Below are positions 19,775 to 27,550 of a stretch of DNA of 64,000 nt, piece after piece. The position numbers were made by a program, and so were the translations under genes. Location: positions 1 through 64,000 of the forward strand of contig JANWHD010000033.1 in assembly GCA_025450585.1 (NCBI GenBank), written 5' to 3'. Position 1 is the stretch's first letter; the number at the start of each line of letters is the position of its first letter. The DNA is from Solirubrobacterales bacterium (GTDB lineage Bacteria; Actinomycetota; Thermoleophilia; Solirubrobacterales; 70-9). The notes beneath the pieces are model-generated. The model saw only the letters and a list, made by a program, of their open reading frames with translations. It had not been told where the DNA came from and did no database searches.

Positions 19775-21051
19775 CCGAGGTCCGCGCGGGGATAGTGGTG
19801 ACGGGGACCGAGGTCCTGACCGGGCGGATCGCCGACCGCAACGGGCCCTGGATCTCCGAGCGCCTGGCGGAGCTGGGCGTCGAGGTTGCCCACATCCTCG
19901 TCGTCGGCGACCGGCCCGAAGACCTCGAGGCCGCTCTTCGCTTCATGGCCGGCGAGGGCATGGACCTGATCGTCACCTCCGGCGGGCTGGGGCCGACCGC
20001 GGACGACCTGACGGCGGAGGTGGTGGCGAGCTTCGTCGGTCGCGAGCTCATCCTCGACGAGGAGGTCGAGGAGAAGATCGCGGCGATCCTGCGCGGCTTC
20101 GCGCGCCGGTTCAACTTCGATCCCGAGGCGGTGCGCGAGGCCAACCGCAAGCAGGCGATGATCCCCGTCGGGTCCATCGCGCTGGATCCGGTGGGCACGG
20201 CGCCGGGCATCGTCGTCCCGGCGGACGGGCGCGTCGTCGTCGTCCTGCCCGGCCCGCCCCGTGAGCTGCAGCCGATGTGGCCCGCGGCTCTGTCGGCGGA
20301 GCCGGTCCGGGAGCTGCTCGAGCGTGCCACGCCGCTGCACGGATACACGCTGAGGATGTTCGGCATCCCGGAGTCCGAGATCGCCAAGAGCCTGCGCGAG
20401 ATGGAGAGTGCCGGGATCGCCCTTCCCGAGGTCGAGATCACGACCTGCCTGCGCCGCGGCGAGATCGAGATCGACGTCCGCTACCGCGACGAGGCATCGG
20501 ACATCGCCGAGGACGTGCGCACCGCTCTCGCCGCGCGCCACGAGCGCCACCTCTTCAGCCTCGATGGCGAGACGATCGACACCCAGGTGGCGAGCCTGCT
20601 GGAGGGGCACCGTCTCGGTCTCGCGGAGTCGTGCAGCGGGGGACTGCTGGCGGCGCGGATCACCGACCTACCGGGCGCTTCGGACTACATGGCCGGGGGC
20701 GTCGTCTCCTACTCCAACGAGGCGAAGACCGGGCTCCTGGGAGTCGATCCCGCGCTGATCGAGGCGAAGGGCGCGGTCTCGCCGGAGGTGGCGGAGGCGA
20801 TGGCCCTGGGTGCGCTGGGGCGCTTCGGAGCCGACGTGGCGGTCTCGATCACCGGCATCGCCGGCCCGGACGGCGGCAGCGAGCGCAAGCCGGTCGGCTA
20901 CGTCTGCTTCAACGCCCGCCTGGCCGACGGCACCGCGATCGCCCGCGACCCCGTGATCCCAGGGGGGCGGGCCGACATCCGCGAGCGCTCCGCCCTGGTG
21001 GGGATGCACCTGCTCCGCATCCTGCTCAGCGGCGAGGAAGCGCCGTTGTAG
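19771..21051 (+). CDS. cinA: CinA family protein: MoaB-like domain plus nicotinamide-nucleotide amidohydrolase
   Basis: Full-length two-domain CinA of 426 aa. The N-terminal molybdopterin-binding-like (COG1058) domain shows [18 protein letters not shown]; the C-terminal PncC domain, which deamidates nicotinamide mononucleotide in pyridine-nucleotide salvage, shows [23 protein letters not shown]. It starts with an ATGA overlap on the RodZ-like gene. The linkage to recA, two genes downstream, is a classic one. Confidence 0.94.
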   Translation: MTEVRAGIVVTGTEVLTGRIADRNGPWISERLAELGVEVAHILVVGDRPEDLEAALRFMAGEGMDLIVTSGGLGPTADDLTAEVVASFVGRELILDEEVEEKIAAILRGFARRFNFDPEAVREANRKQAMIPVGSIALDPVGTAPGIVVPADGRVVVVLPGPPRELQPMWPAALSAEPVRELLERATPLHGYTLRMFGIPESEIAKSLREMESAGIALPEVEITTCLRRGEIEIDVRYRDEASDIAEDVRTALAARHERHLFSLDGETIDTQVASLLEGHRLGLAESCSGGLLAARITDLPGASDYMAGGVVSYSNEAKTGLLGVDPALIEAKGAVSPEVAEAMALGALGRFGADVAVSITGIAGPDGGSERKPVGYVCFNARLADGTAIARDPVIPGGRADIRERSALVGMHLLRILLSGEEAPL

Positions 21052-21084
21052 ACAAGCGTCTGTCCAGTCGTTATTGTCGAATCA

Positions 21085-21110
21085 GTACTCAAATAGTTTT
21101 ATTTGGGTAC
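21085..21110. terminator. AT-rich hairpin after cinA
   Basis: GTAC-T-CAAATA pairs with TATTTG-G-GTAC around a gttt loop (11 pairs including one G-T). It sits between the cinA stop and the next start at 21117 in unusually AT-rich sequence, so it may end cinA transcription or act on the next gene. Confidence 0.5.
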
Positions 21111-21116
21111 GCATTA

Positions 21117-21827
21117 ATGAACACGACCTGCCGACACCTCTCCCTGGTCGCAGCGGTTGCCGCAATGCTTTTCGTGTTGCATCCTGCGGCCGCAGCAGCA
21201 GACGCAGCGAACGGTGAATTCACCCGCGTGGAGGCAAGCCCCGACTGGAGCTCGGCCAGCGTGGCCGGCTCGATCACCTGGAGTTCTTGCGAGTTCCCAC
21301 CGGACTGGAGCTGGTCAACCGAATGCAGGTGGCGACCCTATGTAACGGTGGGGCCAGGATCGGATACTGCTGACTGCTCGTCTGCGAGCCGTCGCTGGGG
21401 ACAGCTCGATGGAATCTCGCTTGCATGGTCGGGGAGTCCGAGTGAAGACCCTGGTTCGATTGCATTCGACGTCGCTGAAGTACCGCTCTCAGGGCAGCCT
21501 GGACAACTCGCCTGCTTGTCAGTGGCTGAAGACGTATGGGAGATCTGTTCAATTTACGTAACCGGAGTCTGCCTCACAATTGTCGGGTACCAGATCACCG
21601 GGGTTCAAACGCTCGACGCCATATTCCTCAAAGCGGAGACGAGCGAACCGACCGGAACGCCGCCAGCGACGCTGCCGGCAGCGTCGCTGGCCCCTCCTCA
21701 GGGCTCATCTTCGAGTCAAGCGACAAAAGCACGGCGGTGCCCCAAGGGCAAGAGACGCGTCATCCGGAAGGGGAAGACAGTCTGCCGCCATCGGGGTCGG
21801 CATCGCAATCGCGCATCGCACAATTGA
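21117..21827 (+). CDS. Secreted protein of unknown function with C-terminal CPKGKRRV-type motif
   Basis: Not assignable to a known enzyme. The ATG at 21117 gives 236 aa beginning with a good Sec signal peptide (hydrophobic LSLVAAVAAMLFVLHPAAAAADA, cleavage after the Ala run). The mature part is Ser/Trp-rich with about eight cysteines, suggesting a disulfide-bonded beta fold. A Pro/Ser linker leads to the basic tail RRCPKGKRRVIRKGKTVC. I know this Cys-Pro-x-Gly-Lys tail from many exported proteins of Thermoleophilia, but its function is unknown to me. Base composition is clearly lower in GC than the neighbours, so the gene may be acquired. Confidence 0.7.
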   Translation: MNTTCRHLSLVAAVAAMLFVLHPAAAAADAANGEFTRVEASPDWSSASVAGSITWSSCEFPPDWSWSTECRWRPYVTVGPGSDTADCSSASRRWGQLDGISLAWSGSPSEDPGSIAFDVAEVPLSGQPGQLACLSVAEDVWEICSIYVTGVCLTIVGYQITGVQTLDAIFLKAETSEPTGTPPATLPAASLAPPQGSSSSQATKARRCPKGKRRVIRKGKTVCRHRGRHRNRASHN

Positions 21828-21843
21828 CGCTTCTCTGACGCTC

Positions 21844-21877
21844 TAGCGTTGTTCCGTGCGTCGCCGCCCCTTAGCGT
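21844..21877 (+). promoter_or_regulatory. Duplicated -10 box ahead of thpR
   Basis: TAGCGT occurs at 21844-21849, 6 nt before a GTG at 21856, and again at 21872-21877, 8 nt before the ATG at 21886. The two boxes share the longer string TAGCGTTGT. Either could drive a leaderless transcript, in the same frame. Confidence 0.5.
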
Positions 21878-21885
21878 TGTCGGGG

Positions 21886-22488
21886 ATGGCGAAGGAGAGA
21901 CTGAAGAGCCCGCGGGCGCGGCTGTTCGTGGCACTGGACCTGCCCGGCGCGCTGCGGGATGGAATCGTGGTCTGGGGGCGGCGGGAGTTGACCGATCCCG
22001 CGCTGCGCGTGGTGCCGCCCGAGTCCCTTCACATCACCCTCGCCTTCCTCGGCTACATGCCGGAGAAAGAGATCGAGCGCCTGACCGGGATCGTCGAGGG
22101 CCTGGACGGCCCGGCGCCTACGGTCGAGTTGGGCGACCCCGTGGCCAAGCCTTCCCGCAAGCAGCCGCGCCTGTTCGCCCTGCCGGCAAGCTCGCCCGGT
22201 GCCGTGGAGCTGCAGGCAGAGCTGGAGCGCAGGCTCGTCGCCGCGCGGCTCTACGAGCCCGAGAACCGCCCTTTCTGGCCCCACGTCACGGTCGCCAGGG
22301 TCAAGTCCGAGGGCCGCGGATCGAAGCGATCTCGCCGGGTCGAGAAGGCGCCTGGGAGGCTGCCGAAAGACCTCTTGCAGCCCACGAATCTCGTCCGAAC
22401 CACGCTCTACCGTTCTGAAATCCAGCCGCAGGGTGCGCGATATACCCCGCTGGCGCAAGTCGAGCTGTCCGAAGACGGGCGGCAGTGA
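21886..22488 (+). CDS. thpR: RNA 2',3'-cyclic phosphodiesterase (LigT/ThpR family)
   Basis: 2H phosphoesterase opening 2',3'-cyclic phosphate ends. The two HxTx motifs are present: [10 protein letters not shown] and PHVTVARV. From the ATG at 21886 the protein is 200 aa ([20 protein letters not shown]), normal for the family; a GTG at 21856 would add ten residues and has its own upstream TAGCGT box. The gene lies directly before recA, as in many actinobacteria. Confidence 0.92.
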   Translation: MAKERLKSPRARLFVALDLPGALRDGIVVWGRRELTDPALRVVPPESLHITLAFLGYMPEKEIERLTGIVEGLDGPAPTVELGDPVAKPSRKQPRLFALPASSPGAVELQAELERRLVAARLYEPENRPFWPHVTVARVKSEGRGSKRSRRVEKAPGRLPKDLLQPTNLVRTTLYRSEIQPQGARYTPLAQVELSEDGRQ

Positions 22489-22501
22489 GGTGAAGAAAGA
22501 A

Positions 22502-23593
22502 ATGGCAGACAAGAAAGCGGCTCTGAAGGATGCCTCGGCGAAGGACGCCAAGGCCAAGGACGCGGCCCTCGAGGCCGCCGTGACCCAGATCGAGCGCGAC
22601 TTTGGACAGGGCGCGCTGATGCGCCTCGGAGCCGACAGCGCGCTGCCGGTCGAAGCGATCCCGACGGGGGCTCTTGCCCTCGATCTCGCACTCGGCATCG
22701 GCGGGGTACCGCGAGGGCGGATCGTCGAGATCTTCGGCCCGGAGTCCTCGGGTAAGACGACGCTGATCTACCACGTCATCGCCGAGGCCCAGGCGAAGGG
22801 TGGAGTCTGCGTCTTCATCGACACCGAGCACGCGATGGACCCCATCTACGCCCGGGCGATCGGCGTCGACACCGACGAGCTGCTCGTCTCCCAGCCCGAC
22901 TACGGAGAGCAGGCGCTGCAGATCGCCGACCGCCTGATCGCTTCTGCCGCGGTCGACGTGGTGGCGATCGACTCCGTCGCCGCGCTGACGCCGAAAGCCG
23001 AGCTGGACGGGCAGATCGGCGACACGACCGTGGGCCTGCAGGCACGCCTGATGTCGCAGGCGATGCGAAAACTGGCCGGCAACCTCAGCCGCACGAACAC
23101 CGTCTGCGTCTTCACGAACCAGATCCGTGAAAAGGTCGGGGTCCAGTTCGGCTCGCCGGAGACCCAGCCGGGCGGCCGGGCGCTGAAGTTCTATTCCTCA
23201 CAGCGGCTCGACATCCGCCGCATCGAGACCCTCAAGGACGGCACCGAGGCCGTCGGCAACAGGGTGCGGGTCAAAGTCGTCAAGAACAAGTGCGCGGCAC
23301 CGTTCCGCCAGGCCGAGTTCGAGATCGAGTACGGCCAGGGCATCTCGCGCGAAGGCGAGCTGCTCGACTTCGGCATCGAGCACGACATCGTGCGCAAGTC
23401 GGGCGCCTTCTTCTCCTACGGCGAGACCCGGCTCGGACAGGGGCGCAACAACGCCAAGCAGTTCCTGGTCGAGAACCCCGAGGTCGCCGACGAGATCGAG
23501 GGCAAGATCAGAACCGCCCTCGGCATCGGCGCCGAGGTTGCGCCTGCCGCCGAGGCGGAGACGCCTCCGGTTGAAGAGGCGCAGGCTGCCTGA
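22502..23593 (+). CDS. recA: Recombinase RecA
   Basis: ATP-dependent strand-exchange protein of homologous recombination and SOS. The ATG at 22502 has a good upstream AGGTGA and gives 363 aa. The longer open frame from 22199 is thpR read in another frame, and a GTG at 22490 is less likely. Walker A is [17 protein letters not shown]-binding loops lie around [19 protein letters not shown] and [19 protein letters not shown]. The acidic Ala/Glu tail is typical. I saw no recX gene next to it. Confidence 0.98.
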   Translation: MADKKAALKDASAKDAKAKDAALEAAVTQIERDFGQGALMRLGADSALPVEAIPTGALALDLALGIGGVPRGRIVEIFGPESSGKTTLIYHVIAEAQAKGGVCVFIDTEHAMDPIYARAIGVDTDELLVSQPDYGEQALQIADRLIASAAVDVVAIDSVAALTPKAELDGQIGDTTVGLQARLMSQAMRKLAGNLSRTNTVCVFTNQIREKVGVQFGSPETQPGGRALKFYSSQRLDIRRIETLKDGTEAVGNRVRVKVVKNKCAAPFRQAEFEIEYGQGISREGELLDFGIEHDIVRKSGAFFSYGETRLGQGRNNAKQFLVENPEVADEIEGKIRTALGIGAEVAPAAEAETPPVEEAQAA

Positions 23594-23608
23594 CGGCGCC
23601 TGCGCTTC
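23576..23608. terminator. Hairpin across the recA stop codon
   Basis: GAGGCGCAGGC (23576-23586) pairs with GCCTGCGCTTC (23598-23608), 11 pairs with one G-T, and the recA TGA lies in the 11-nt loop. There is no T-tract. The TAGGAT box of the next gene follows 7 nt later. Confidence 0.55.
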
Positions 23609-23632
23609 AGTGGATAGGATCTCGCTTCGCTT

Positions 23633-24223
23633 ATGAGCAACGGCGACCTCTTTTACATCTGCGGAATCGCGCTGGCGGTCTCGGCGGTGCTGTTCAGCTT
23701 CCTAGGCTTGCGCGCCAAAGAGTTCCCCGGGCGGTTTGGGGTCCTCATCGTGCTCTGGTTCGTCCTCCTGATCGGCGGCACGACGACCTATTCCGTGCTC
23801 CACGCCCAGGACGAGGAGACGGCAAAGGCGGCGGAGCTCGAGAGCGCGAACGAGGAGATCACCAAGGAGGAGGCATCGCCGATCGAAGTCGAAAGCGAGA
23901 AGGCGCCGGCGCCGAAGCCCGAACCTGCCACTGGGGCCCCCGGCGACACCCTTCAGCTTGCCGCCTCACCGAGCGATCTCACCTTCGACAAGACCAGCCT
24001 GGCCAGCAAGCCGGGCAAAGTGACGATCGACTTCGACAACCCGGCCGCGCTTGAACACAACGTCGCGATCGAGCAAGAAGGAAAAGAGATCGCCGTCTCC
24101 GAAACGCTCACCGAAGGCAAGACCTCGGTCAGTGCCGACCTTGCTCCCGGCACCTACGCCTTCCTCTGCACGGTCCCCGGGCATGCCGAAGCAGGCATGG
24201 AAGGCGTACTCACGGTGCGATAG
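23633..24223 (+). CDS. Membrane-anchored cupredoxin (blue copper) protein
   Basis: Copper electron-transfer-type protein of 196 aa. It has two N-terminal membrane helices (FYICGIALAVSAVLFSFLGL and FGVLIVLWFVLLIGGTTTYSVL), an acidic/Pro linker and a C-terminal cupredoxin domain. The copper ligands fit the plastocyanin pattern: His in ALEHNVAI, Cys in AFLCTVPGH, then His and Met in GHAEAGM. It resembles cytochrome-oxidase subunit II-related domains but has no oxidase neighbours; the electron partner is unknown. A TAGGAT box lies 12 nt upstream of the ATG. Confidence 0.87.
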   Translation: MSNGDLFYICGIALAVSAVLFSFLGLRAKEFPGRFGVLIVLWFVLLIGGTTTYSVLHAQDEETAKAAELESANEEITKEEASPIEVESEKAPAPKPEPATGAPGDTLQLAASPSDLTFDKTSLASKPGKVTIDFDNPAALEHNVAIEQEGKEIAVSETLTEGKTSVSADLAPGTYAFLCTVPGHAEAGMEGVLTVR

Positions 24224-24315
24224 GCGGCGCATCTCGGCGTCATCGGTCGCTCATGTGCGGAGCACGCTTCGCTCCCTGCTTCCCCCGATCTGCTTGCCTC
24301 TCGCACCGTGAGTAC
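24206..24315. repeat. Nested palindrome between cupredoxin gene and miaB
   Basis: Perfect 15-bp outer arms: GTACTCACGGTGCGA (24206-24220, the last codons of the cupredoxin gene, stop just outside) and TCGCACCGTGAGTAC (24301-24315). The right arm overlaps the TACCCT box of miaB by three bases. Inside is a smaller GGAGC/GCTCC hairpin (near 24260-24275). Confidence 0.8.
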
Positions 24316-24318
24316 CCT
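24313..24318 (+). promoter_or_regulatory. -10 element of a leaderless miaB promoter
   Basis: TACCCT ends 7 nt before the ATG at 24326, which favours that start over the in-frame GTG at 24308. Confidence 0.55.
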
Positions 24319-24325
24319 CTGGGCT

Positions 24326-25651
24326 ATGGGGAAGCGGTACCACGTAACAACGTTTGGCTGCCAGATGAACGTGCACGACTCCGAGCGGATGCGCGGGATG
24401 CTCGAGTCGCTGGGTTACGAGGAGGCGTCGAGCCGCGACGGCGCCGACCTGATCCTCTTCAACACCTGCTCGATCCGCGAGTCGGCCGACAACCGTTTCG
24501 TCGCCCACCTGGGCGAGGCCAAGCGGCTCAAGTCCGAACATCCCGACCGGGTCGTGGGGGTCGGCGGCTGCTGGGCGCAGTCGGTCAAGGACGAGGTCTT
24601 CCAGCGTTTTCCCTTCGTCGACGTCGCCTTCGGCCCGGGGCAGATACACAAGCTCGCCGAGTTCCTCAACTCCGACTCGCTCAGCGCTCAGGGCTACTTC
24701 GAGTTCGAGGACTTCTCGGCCAGCCTGCCGACCCTGCGGGTTCGGGAGTTCCAGGGCTGGCTGCAGGTCTCCCAGGGCTGCAACTGCAAGTGCTCCTATT
24801 GCATCGTGCCCTCCACCCGTGGCCGCGAGGTCAGTCGCGACCCGGCCCAGCTGGTGGCTGAGGCGGAGGCTCTGGCCGCCGACGGAGTGCGCGAGGTGAC
24901 CCTGTTGGGGCAGAACGTCAACAGCTACGGTCGCGACCTACCGAAGGAGACGCGGATCGGCTTCTCCGGCCTGCTAGGCAGGATCGACGCGATCGACGGC
25001 ATCGACCGCATCCGCTACACCAGCCCGCATCCCAAGGACATGAAAGAGGACGTGATCCGCGCCCACGCCGAGCTGCCGGCACTCTGCGAGCACATCCACC
25101 TGCCGCTGCAGTCGGGCTCCAGCGCCGTGCTCAAGCGCATGCGCCGCACCTACGACCGCCAGCGCTACATGGACCGGGTCTCGCTGATCCGCGAGCACGT
25201 CCCCGACTGCGCGATCACCACCGACATCATCGTCGGCTTCCCGGGCGAGACCGAGGCCGACTTCGAGCAGACGCTGGAAGTGGTCGACGAGGTCGGCTAC
25301 GACGGCGCCTTCACCTTCGTCTTCTCGCCGCGACGCGAAACCGAGGCGGCGGAGCTCGGAGAGCAGGTGCCGCACCCGATCAAGGTCGAGCGGATGGAGC
25401 GTCTGGTCGAGCTGGTCCAGGCGCGAGCTGCCGAGCAGGCTCAACGGTTCGTCGGGCGCGAGATCGAGGTGCTGGTCGAAGGGACGAGCCGGACCGACGA
25501 GACGCGGCTACGGGGGCGGACCCGACACAACAAGGCTGTGAATTTCGACGGCGAGGCGGAGCCTGGGGAATTCGTCAACGTCGAGATCAGCGTTGCCACT
25601 TCGCAGACATTGAGCGGGGTAGCGGCGAAGCCCCTCTCCCGGCTTCTTTGA
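24326..25651 (+). CDS. miaB: tRNA-2-methylthio-N6-dimethylallyladenosine synthase MiaB
   Basis: Radical-SAM methylthiotransferase acting on isopentenylated A37 of tRNA. N-terminal UPF0004 domain starting KRYHVTTFGCQMN with its cysteines (NTCSIRE, GCWAQ), the radical-SAM cluster CNCKCSYCIVPSTRG (CxxxCxxC), and a C-terminal TRAM domain. About 441 aa, normal length. The next gene is miaA, which makes the substrate modification, with a 3-bp overlap (TTGA). Confidence 0.96.
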   Translation: MGKRYHVTTFGCQMNVHDSERMRGMLESLGYEEASSRDGADLILFNTCSIRESADNRFVAHLGEAKRLKSEHPDRVVGVGGCWAQSVKDEVFQRFPFVDVAFGPGQIHKLAEFLNSDSLSAQGYFEFEDFSASLPTLRVREFQGWLQVSQGCNCKCSYCIVPSTRGREVSRDPAQLVAEAEALAADGVREVTLLGQNVNSYGRDLPKETRIGFSGLLGRIDAIDGIDRIRYTSPHPKDMKEDVIRAHAELPALCEHIHLPLQSGSSAVLKRMRRTYDRQRYMDRVSLIREHVPDCAITTDIIVGFPGETEADFEQTLEVVDEVGYDGAFTFVFSPRRETEAAELGEQVPHPIKVERMERLVELVQARAAEQAQRFVGREIEVLVEGTSRTDETRLRGRTRHNKAVNFDGEAEPGEFVNVEISVATSQTLSGVAAKPLSRLL

Positions 25652-26388
25652 CGGTAGTCGCGATATTCGGGCCGACGGGGGTCGGGAAGACCGGCGTCGC
25701 GATCGAGCTGGCGGAGAAGCTTCGAGAGCGTGGTGAGGATCCGGTGGCTATCTCCTGCGATGCGCTGCAGGTGTACGAGGGCTTGGCGACGCTGACCGGG
25801 GTCGCCTCTCCAGGGGAGCAGTCAAAGCTCGAACACAAACTGGTGGGGTTCGTCCCGGTTACGGAGGCTTTCAACGTGGGGAACTACATGCCGCTGGCTC
25901 ATGCGGAGATCGATGCGGCGCTGGCGGCCGGGCGGCGGCCGATCGTGGTGGGGGGGACGGGGCTGTACCTGCGGGCGGCGCTGGCGGAGCTGTCGCTGGT
26001 GAAGGCGGAGCCCGAAGCGGAGGACTCCGAGCTCTGGTCGCCCGAGACACGGCACCCGACGGTGCTCTTCGGGCTCGATATGGATCGCGAAGAGCTGTAC
26101 CGACGGATCGACGCCCGAACCGAGGCGATCGTCGCCGCGGGGGCGCGAGAGGAGGTCGTGCGCGCCGAGGCCGCCGGTCCGTCGCGCACAGCCCGCAAGG
26201 CCCTGGGCTTCGACGAAGTCCTCGCCGGCGACGTCGAGCTGATGCAGAAGCGCTCCCGCAATTACGCCCGCCGCCAACTCACCTGGATGCGCAAGATCCC
26301 AAACCTCCGCTGGATCGACCGCACCGACCTCTCCAATGCAGACATCGCCGCTCAAATCAGCGCTGAGGTCGACACCCGCTCACGGTGA
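25648..26388 (+). CDS. miaA: tRNA dimethylallyltransferase MiaA, short form
   Basis: Transfers dimethylallyl to A37 of UNN-reading tRNAs. P-loop IFGPTGVGKTGVA, the substrate motif SCDALQVYEGL in place of the common DSRQVYRGM, and GGTGLYLRAALAEL are present, followed by the C-terminal helices. At 246 aa it is about 50-60 residues shorter than usual: the helical tRNA-binding insertion after GTGLYLRA is reduced. It starts with TTG inside the miaB stop. Identity rests on motifs and the miaB partnership. Confidence 0.9.
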   Translation: MTVVAIFGPTGVGKTGVAIELAEKLRERGEDPVAISCDALQVYEGLATLTGVASPGEQSKLEHKLVGFVPVTEAFNVGNYMPLAHAEIDAALAAGRRPIVVGGTGLYLRAALAELSLVKAEPEAEDSELWSPETRHPTVLFGLDMDREELYRRIDARTEAIVAAGAREEVVRAEAAGPSRTARKALGFDEVLAGDVELMQKRSRNYARRQLTWMRKIPNLRWIDRTDLSNADIAAQISAEVDTRSR

Positions 26389-26389
26389 T

Positions 26390-26426
26390 GTCGCACTTTC
26401 CGCCGCTATGCGGCGTCAAGTGCGAC
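26390..26426. repeat. Palindrome A of the GCAyTT/CCGC-TAT-GCGG family
   Basis: GTCGCACTT (26390-26398) pairs with AAGTGCGAC (26418-26426); inside, CGCCGC and GCGGCG pair around a TAT loop (26401-26415). It starts one base after the miaA stop. Confidence 0.85.
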
Positions 26427-26461
26427 GGCAATCCCGACTTCCCCGAATCGCAAAGTTGATA

Positions 26462-26496
26462 TCGCACTTCCTGCCGCTATCCGGCGGAAAGTGCGA
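26462..26496. repeat. Palindrome B of the GCAyTT/CCGC-TAT-GCGG family
   Basis: TCGCACTT (26462-26469) pairs with AAGTGCGA (26489-26496), with an inner GCCG/CGGC stem around ctatc. It is a second copy of palindrome A, 72 bp further on, and ends 16 bp before the dapF -10 box. Confidence 0.82.
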
Positions 26497-26512
26497 CCGC
26501 TGGGGGTGGGAA

Positions 26513-26518
26513 TAGGCT
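26513..26518 (+). promoter_or_regulatory. -10 element of a leaderless dapF promoter
   Basis: TAGGCT ends 6 nt before the GTG start, with no ribosome binding site. Confidence 0.6.
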
Positions 26519-26524
26519 GCGGTT

Positions 26525-27367
26525 GTGCGATTCGAGAAGTGGCAGGCGCTGGGGAACGACTATTTGATCGTCGAGGCGGACTCGCTTCCGTGGGAGTTGA
26601 CGGCGGGGCGGGTTCGGCGGCTCTGCGACCCGCACTGCGGCGTCGGCTCGGACGGGGTGCTGCTGCTCTCGCGCGGGGACGACCCATCCTTCGTAGCCGA
26701 GCTCCGGATCTTCAACCCGGACGGTTCCGAGGCGGAGCTCTCCGGGAACGGGGCTCGTGAGGCGATTCTCTACCTGCGCAGGCATGGCTGGACGGATCGG
26801 GACACCTTCTCGATCCTGACGGCGGCTGGGCCGATCACGCCGACGATCACCTCGGAGCGCACCTGCTCGGTCGAGATGGGCCGTGCCTCGACGACGTCGA
26901 AGGACTTTCCGGATGGCGACCTCGATGGCAGGGGGTCGCTGAGCGCCGCCGGCCGCGCATGGGCCTTCCAGCACGTCTCGATCGGCAACCCGCAGTGCGC
27001 GATCGAGGTTGACGAGGAGCTGGAGTCGCTCGACCTGGCAGAGATCGGACCGCCGATCGAAGGTAACGAGCTCTTCCCGAACAGGACCAACGTCTCGTTC
27101 TTCTCGGTCGACGGCAGCCGCGTCAGAGCGCGGATCTTCGAGCGGGGGGTGGGGGAGACGCTCTCCTCGGGAACCGGCGCGAGCGGCGCCGCGGTGACTG
27201 CCTTCCTCCGTGGCGCGCCCAGCCCGCTCACGGTCGAGCTCGACGGGGGAGAGCTGGAGGTCGAGGTCTCACCAGACCTCGGCGTCACGCTGACCGGCTG
27301 GGCCGAGCCGATCTGCTCCGGCGAGCTCTCGCCGGAGCTCCTCGCGGCGCTGTCCGGCCTGGACTGA
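26525..27367 (+). CDS. dapF: Diaminopimelate epimerase-like protein with both catalytic Cys replaced by Ser
   Basis: DapF interconverts LL- and meso-diaminopimelate by a two-cysteine racemase mechanism. The 280-residue protein aligns over its whole length: KWQALGNDYLIVE, GVGSDGVLLL, FNPDGSEAEL, ERGVGET, SSGTGAS. At the positions of the two catalytic cysteines (E. coli Cys73 and Cys217) the codons are tcc (Ser73, LSGNGAR) and tcg (Ser215, TLSSGTGAS). I read both from the nucleotides. Cys34 and Cys38 are not in the equivalent places. It may be an active variant, another racemase/epimerase, or an inactive paralogue; the setting with dapA, dapB and dapL supports a DAP role. Confidence 0.8.
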   Translation: MRFEKWQALGNDYLIVEADSLPWELTAGRVRRLCDPHCGVGSDGVLLLSRGDDPSFVAELRIFNPDGSEAELSGNGAREAILYLRRHGWTDRDTFSILTAAGPITPTITSERTCSVEMGRASTTSKDFPDGDLDGRGSLSAAGRAWAFQHVSIGNPQCAIEVDEELESLDLAEIGPPIEGNELFPNRTNVSFFSVDGSRVRARIFERGVGETLSSGTGASGAAVTAFLRGAPSPLTVELDGGELEVEVSPDLGVTLTGWAEPICSGELSPELLAALSGLD

Positions 27368-27533
27368 GGCCCTGTCCCGGCAGAGCCCGCACCCCTGGAT
27401 GCGGCCTGGATGACTTCGCGGATGCGTCGTCCTCGGTCGGCCCAATAGCGCATGGCTATTGGGCCTCCCTGCGTCCTTGCCCCGCTCGTCCCCAGGCCAC
27501 CCCAGTGGCACGCTCCCTGCCGAGACAGGGCCT
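27367..27533. repeat. Large nested palindrome between dapF and dapL
   Basis: The outer arms AGGCCCTGTCCCGGCAG (27367-27383) and 27517-27533 match at 16 of 17 positions; the left arm begins with the last base of the dapF stop. The centre has a perfect 11-bp hairpin GGCCCAATAGC/GCTATTGGGCC (27439-27465), and GGCCTGG/CCAGGCC can pair between the two. The whole 167-bp gap can fold on itself. Confidence 0.8.
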
Positions 27534-27535
27534 AA

Positions 27536-27541
27536 TAGATT
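27536..27541 (+). promoter_or_regulatory. -10 element for dapL
   Basis: TAGATT ends 9 nt before the dapL ATG, three bases after the palindrome. Confidence 0.45.
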
Positions 27542-27550
27542 TCCGCGCCC

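Noticed and set aside
26390..26496. CRISPR-like repeats
   Set aside because: Only two copies, each a self-contained palindrome with differing interior, and no cas genes.
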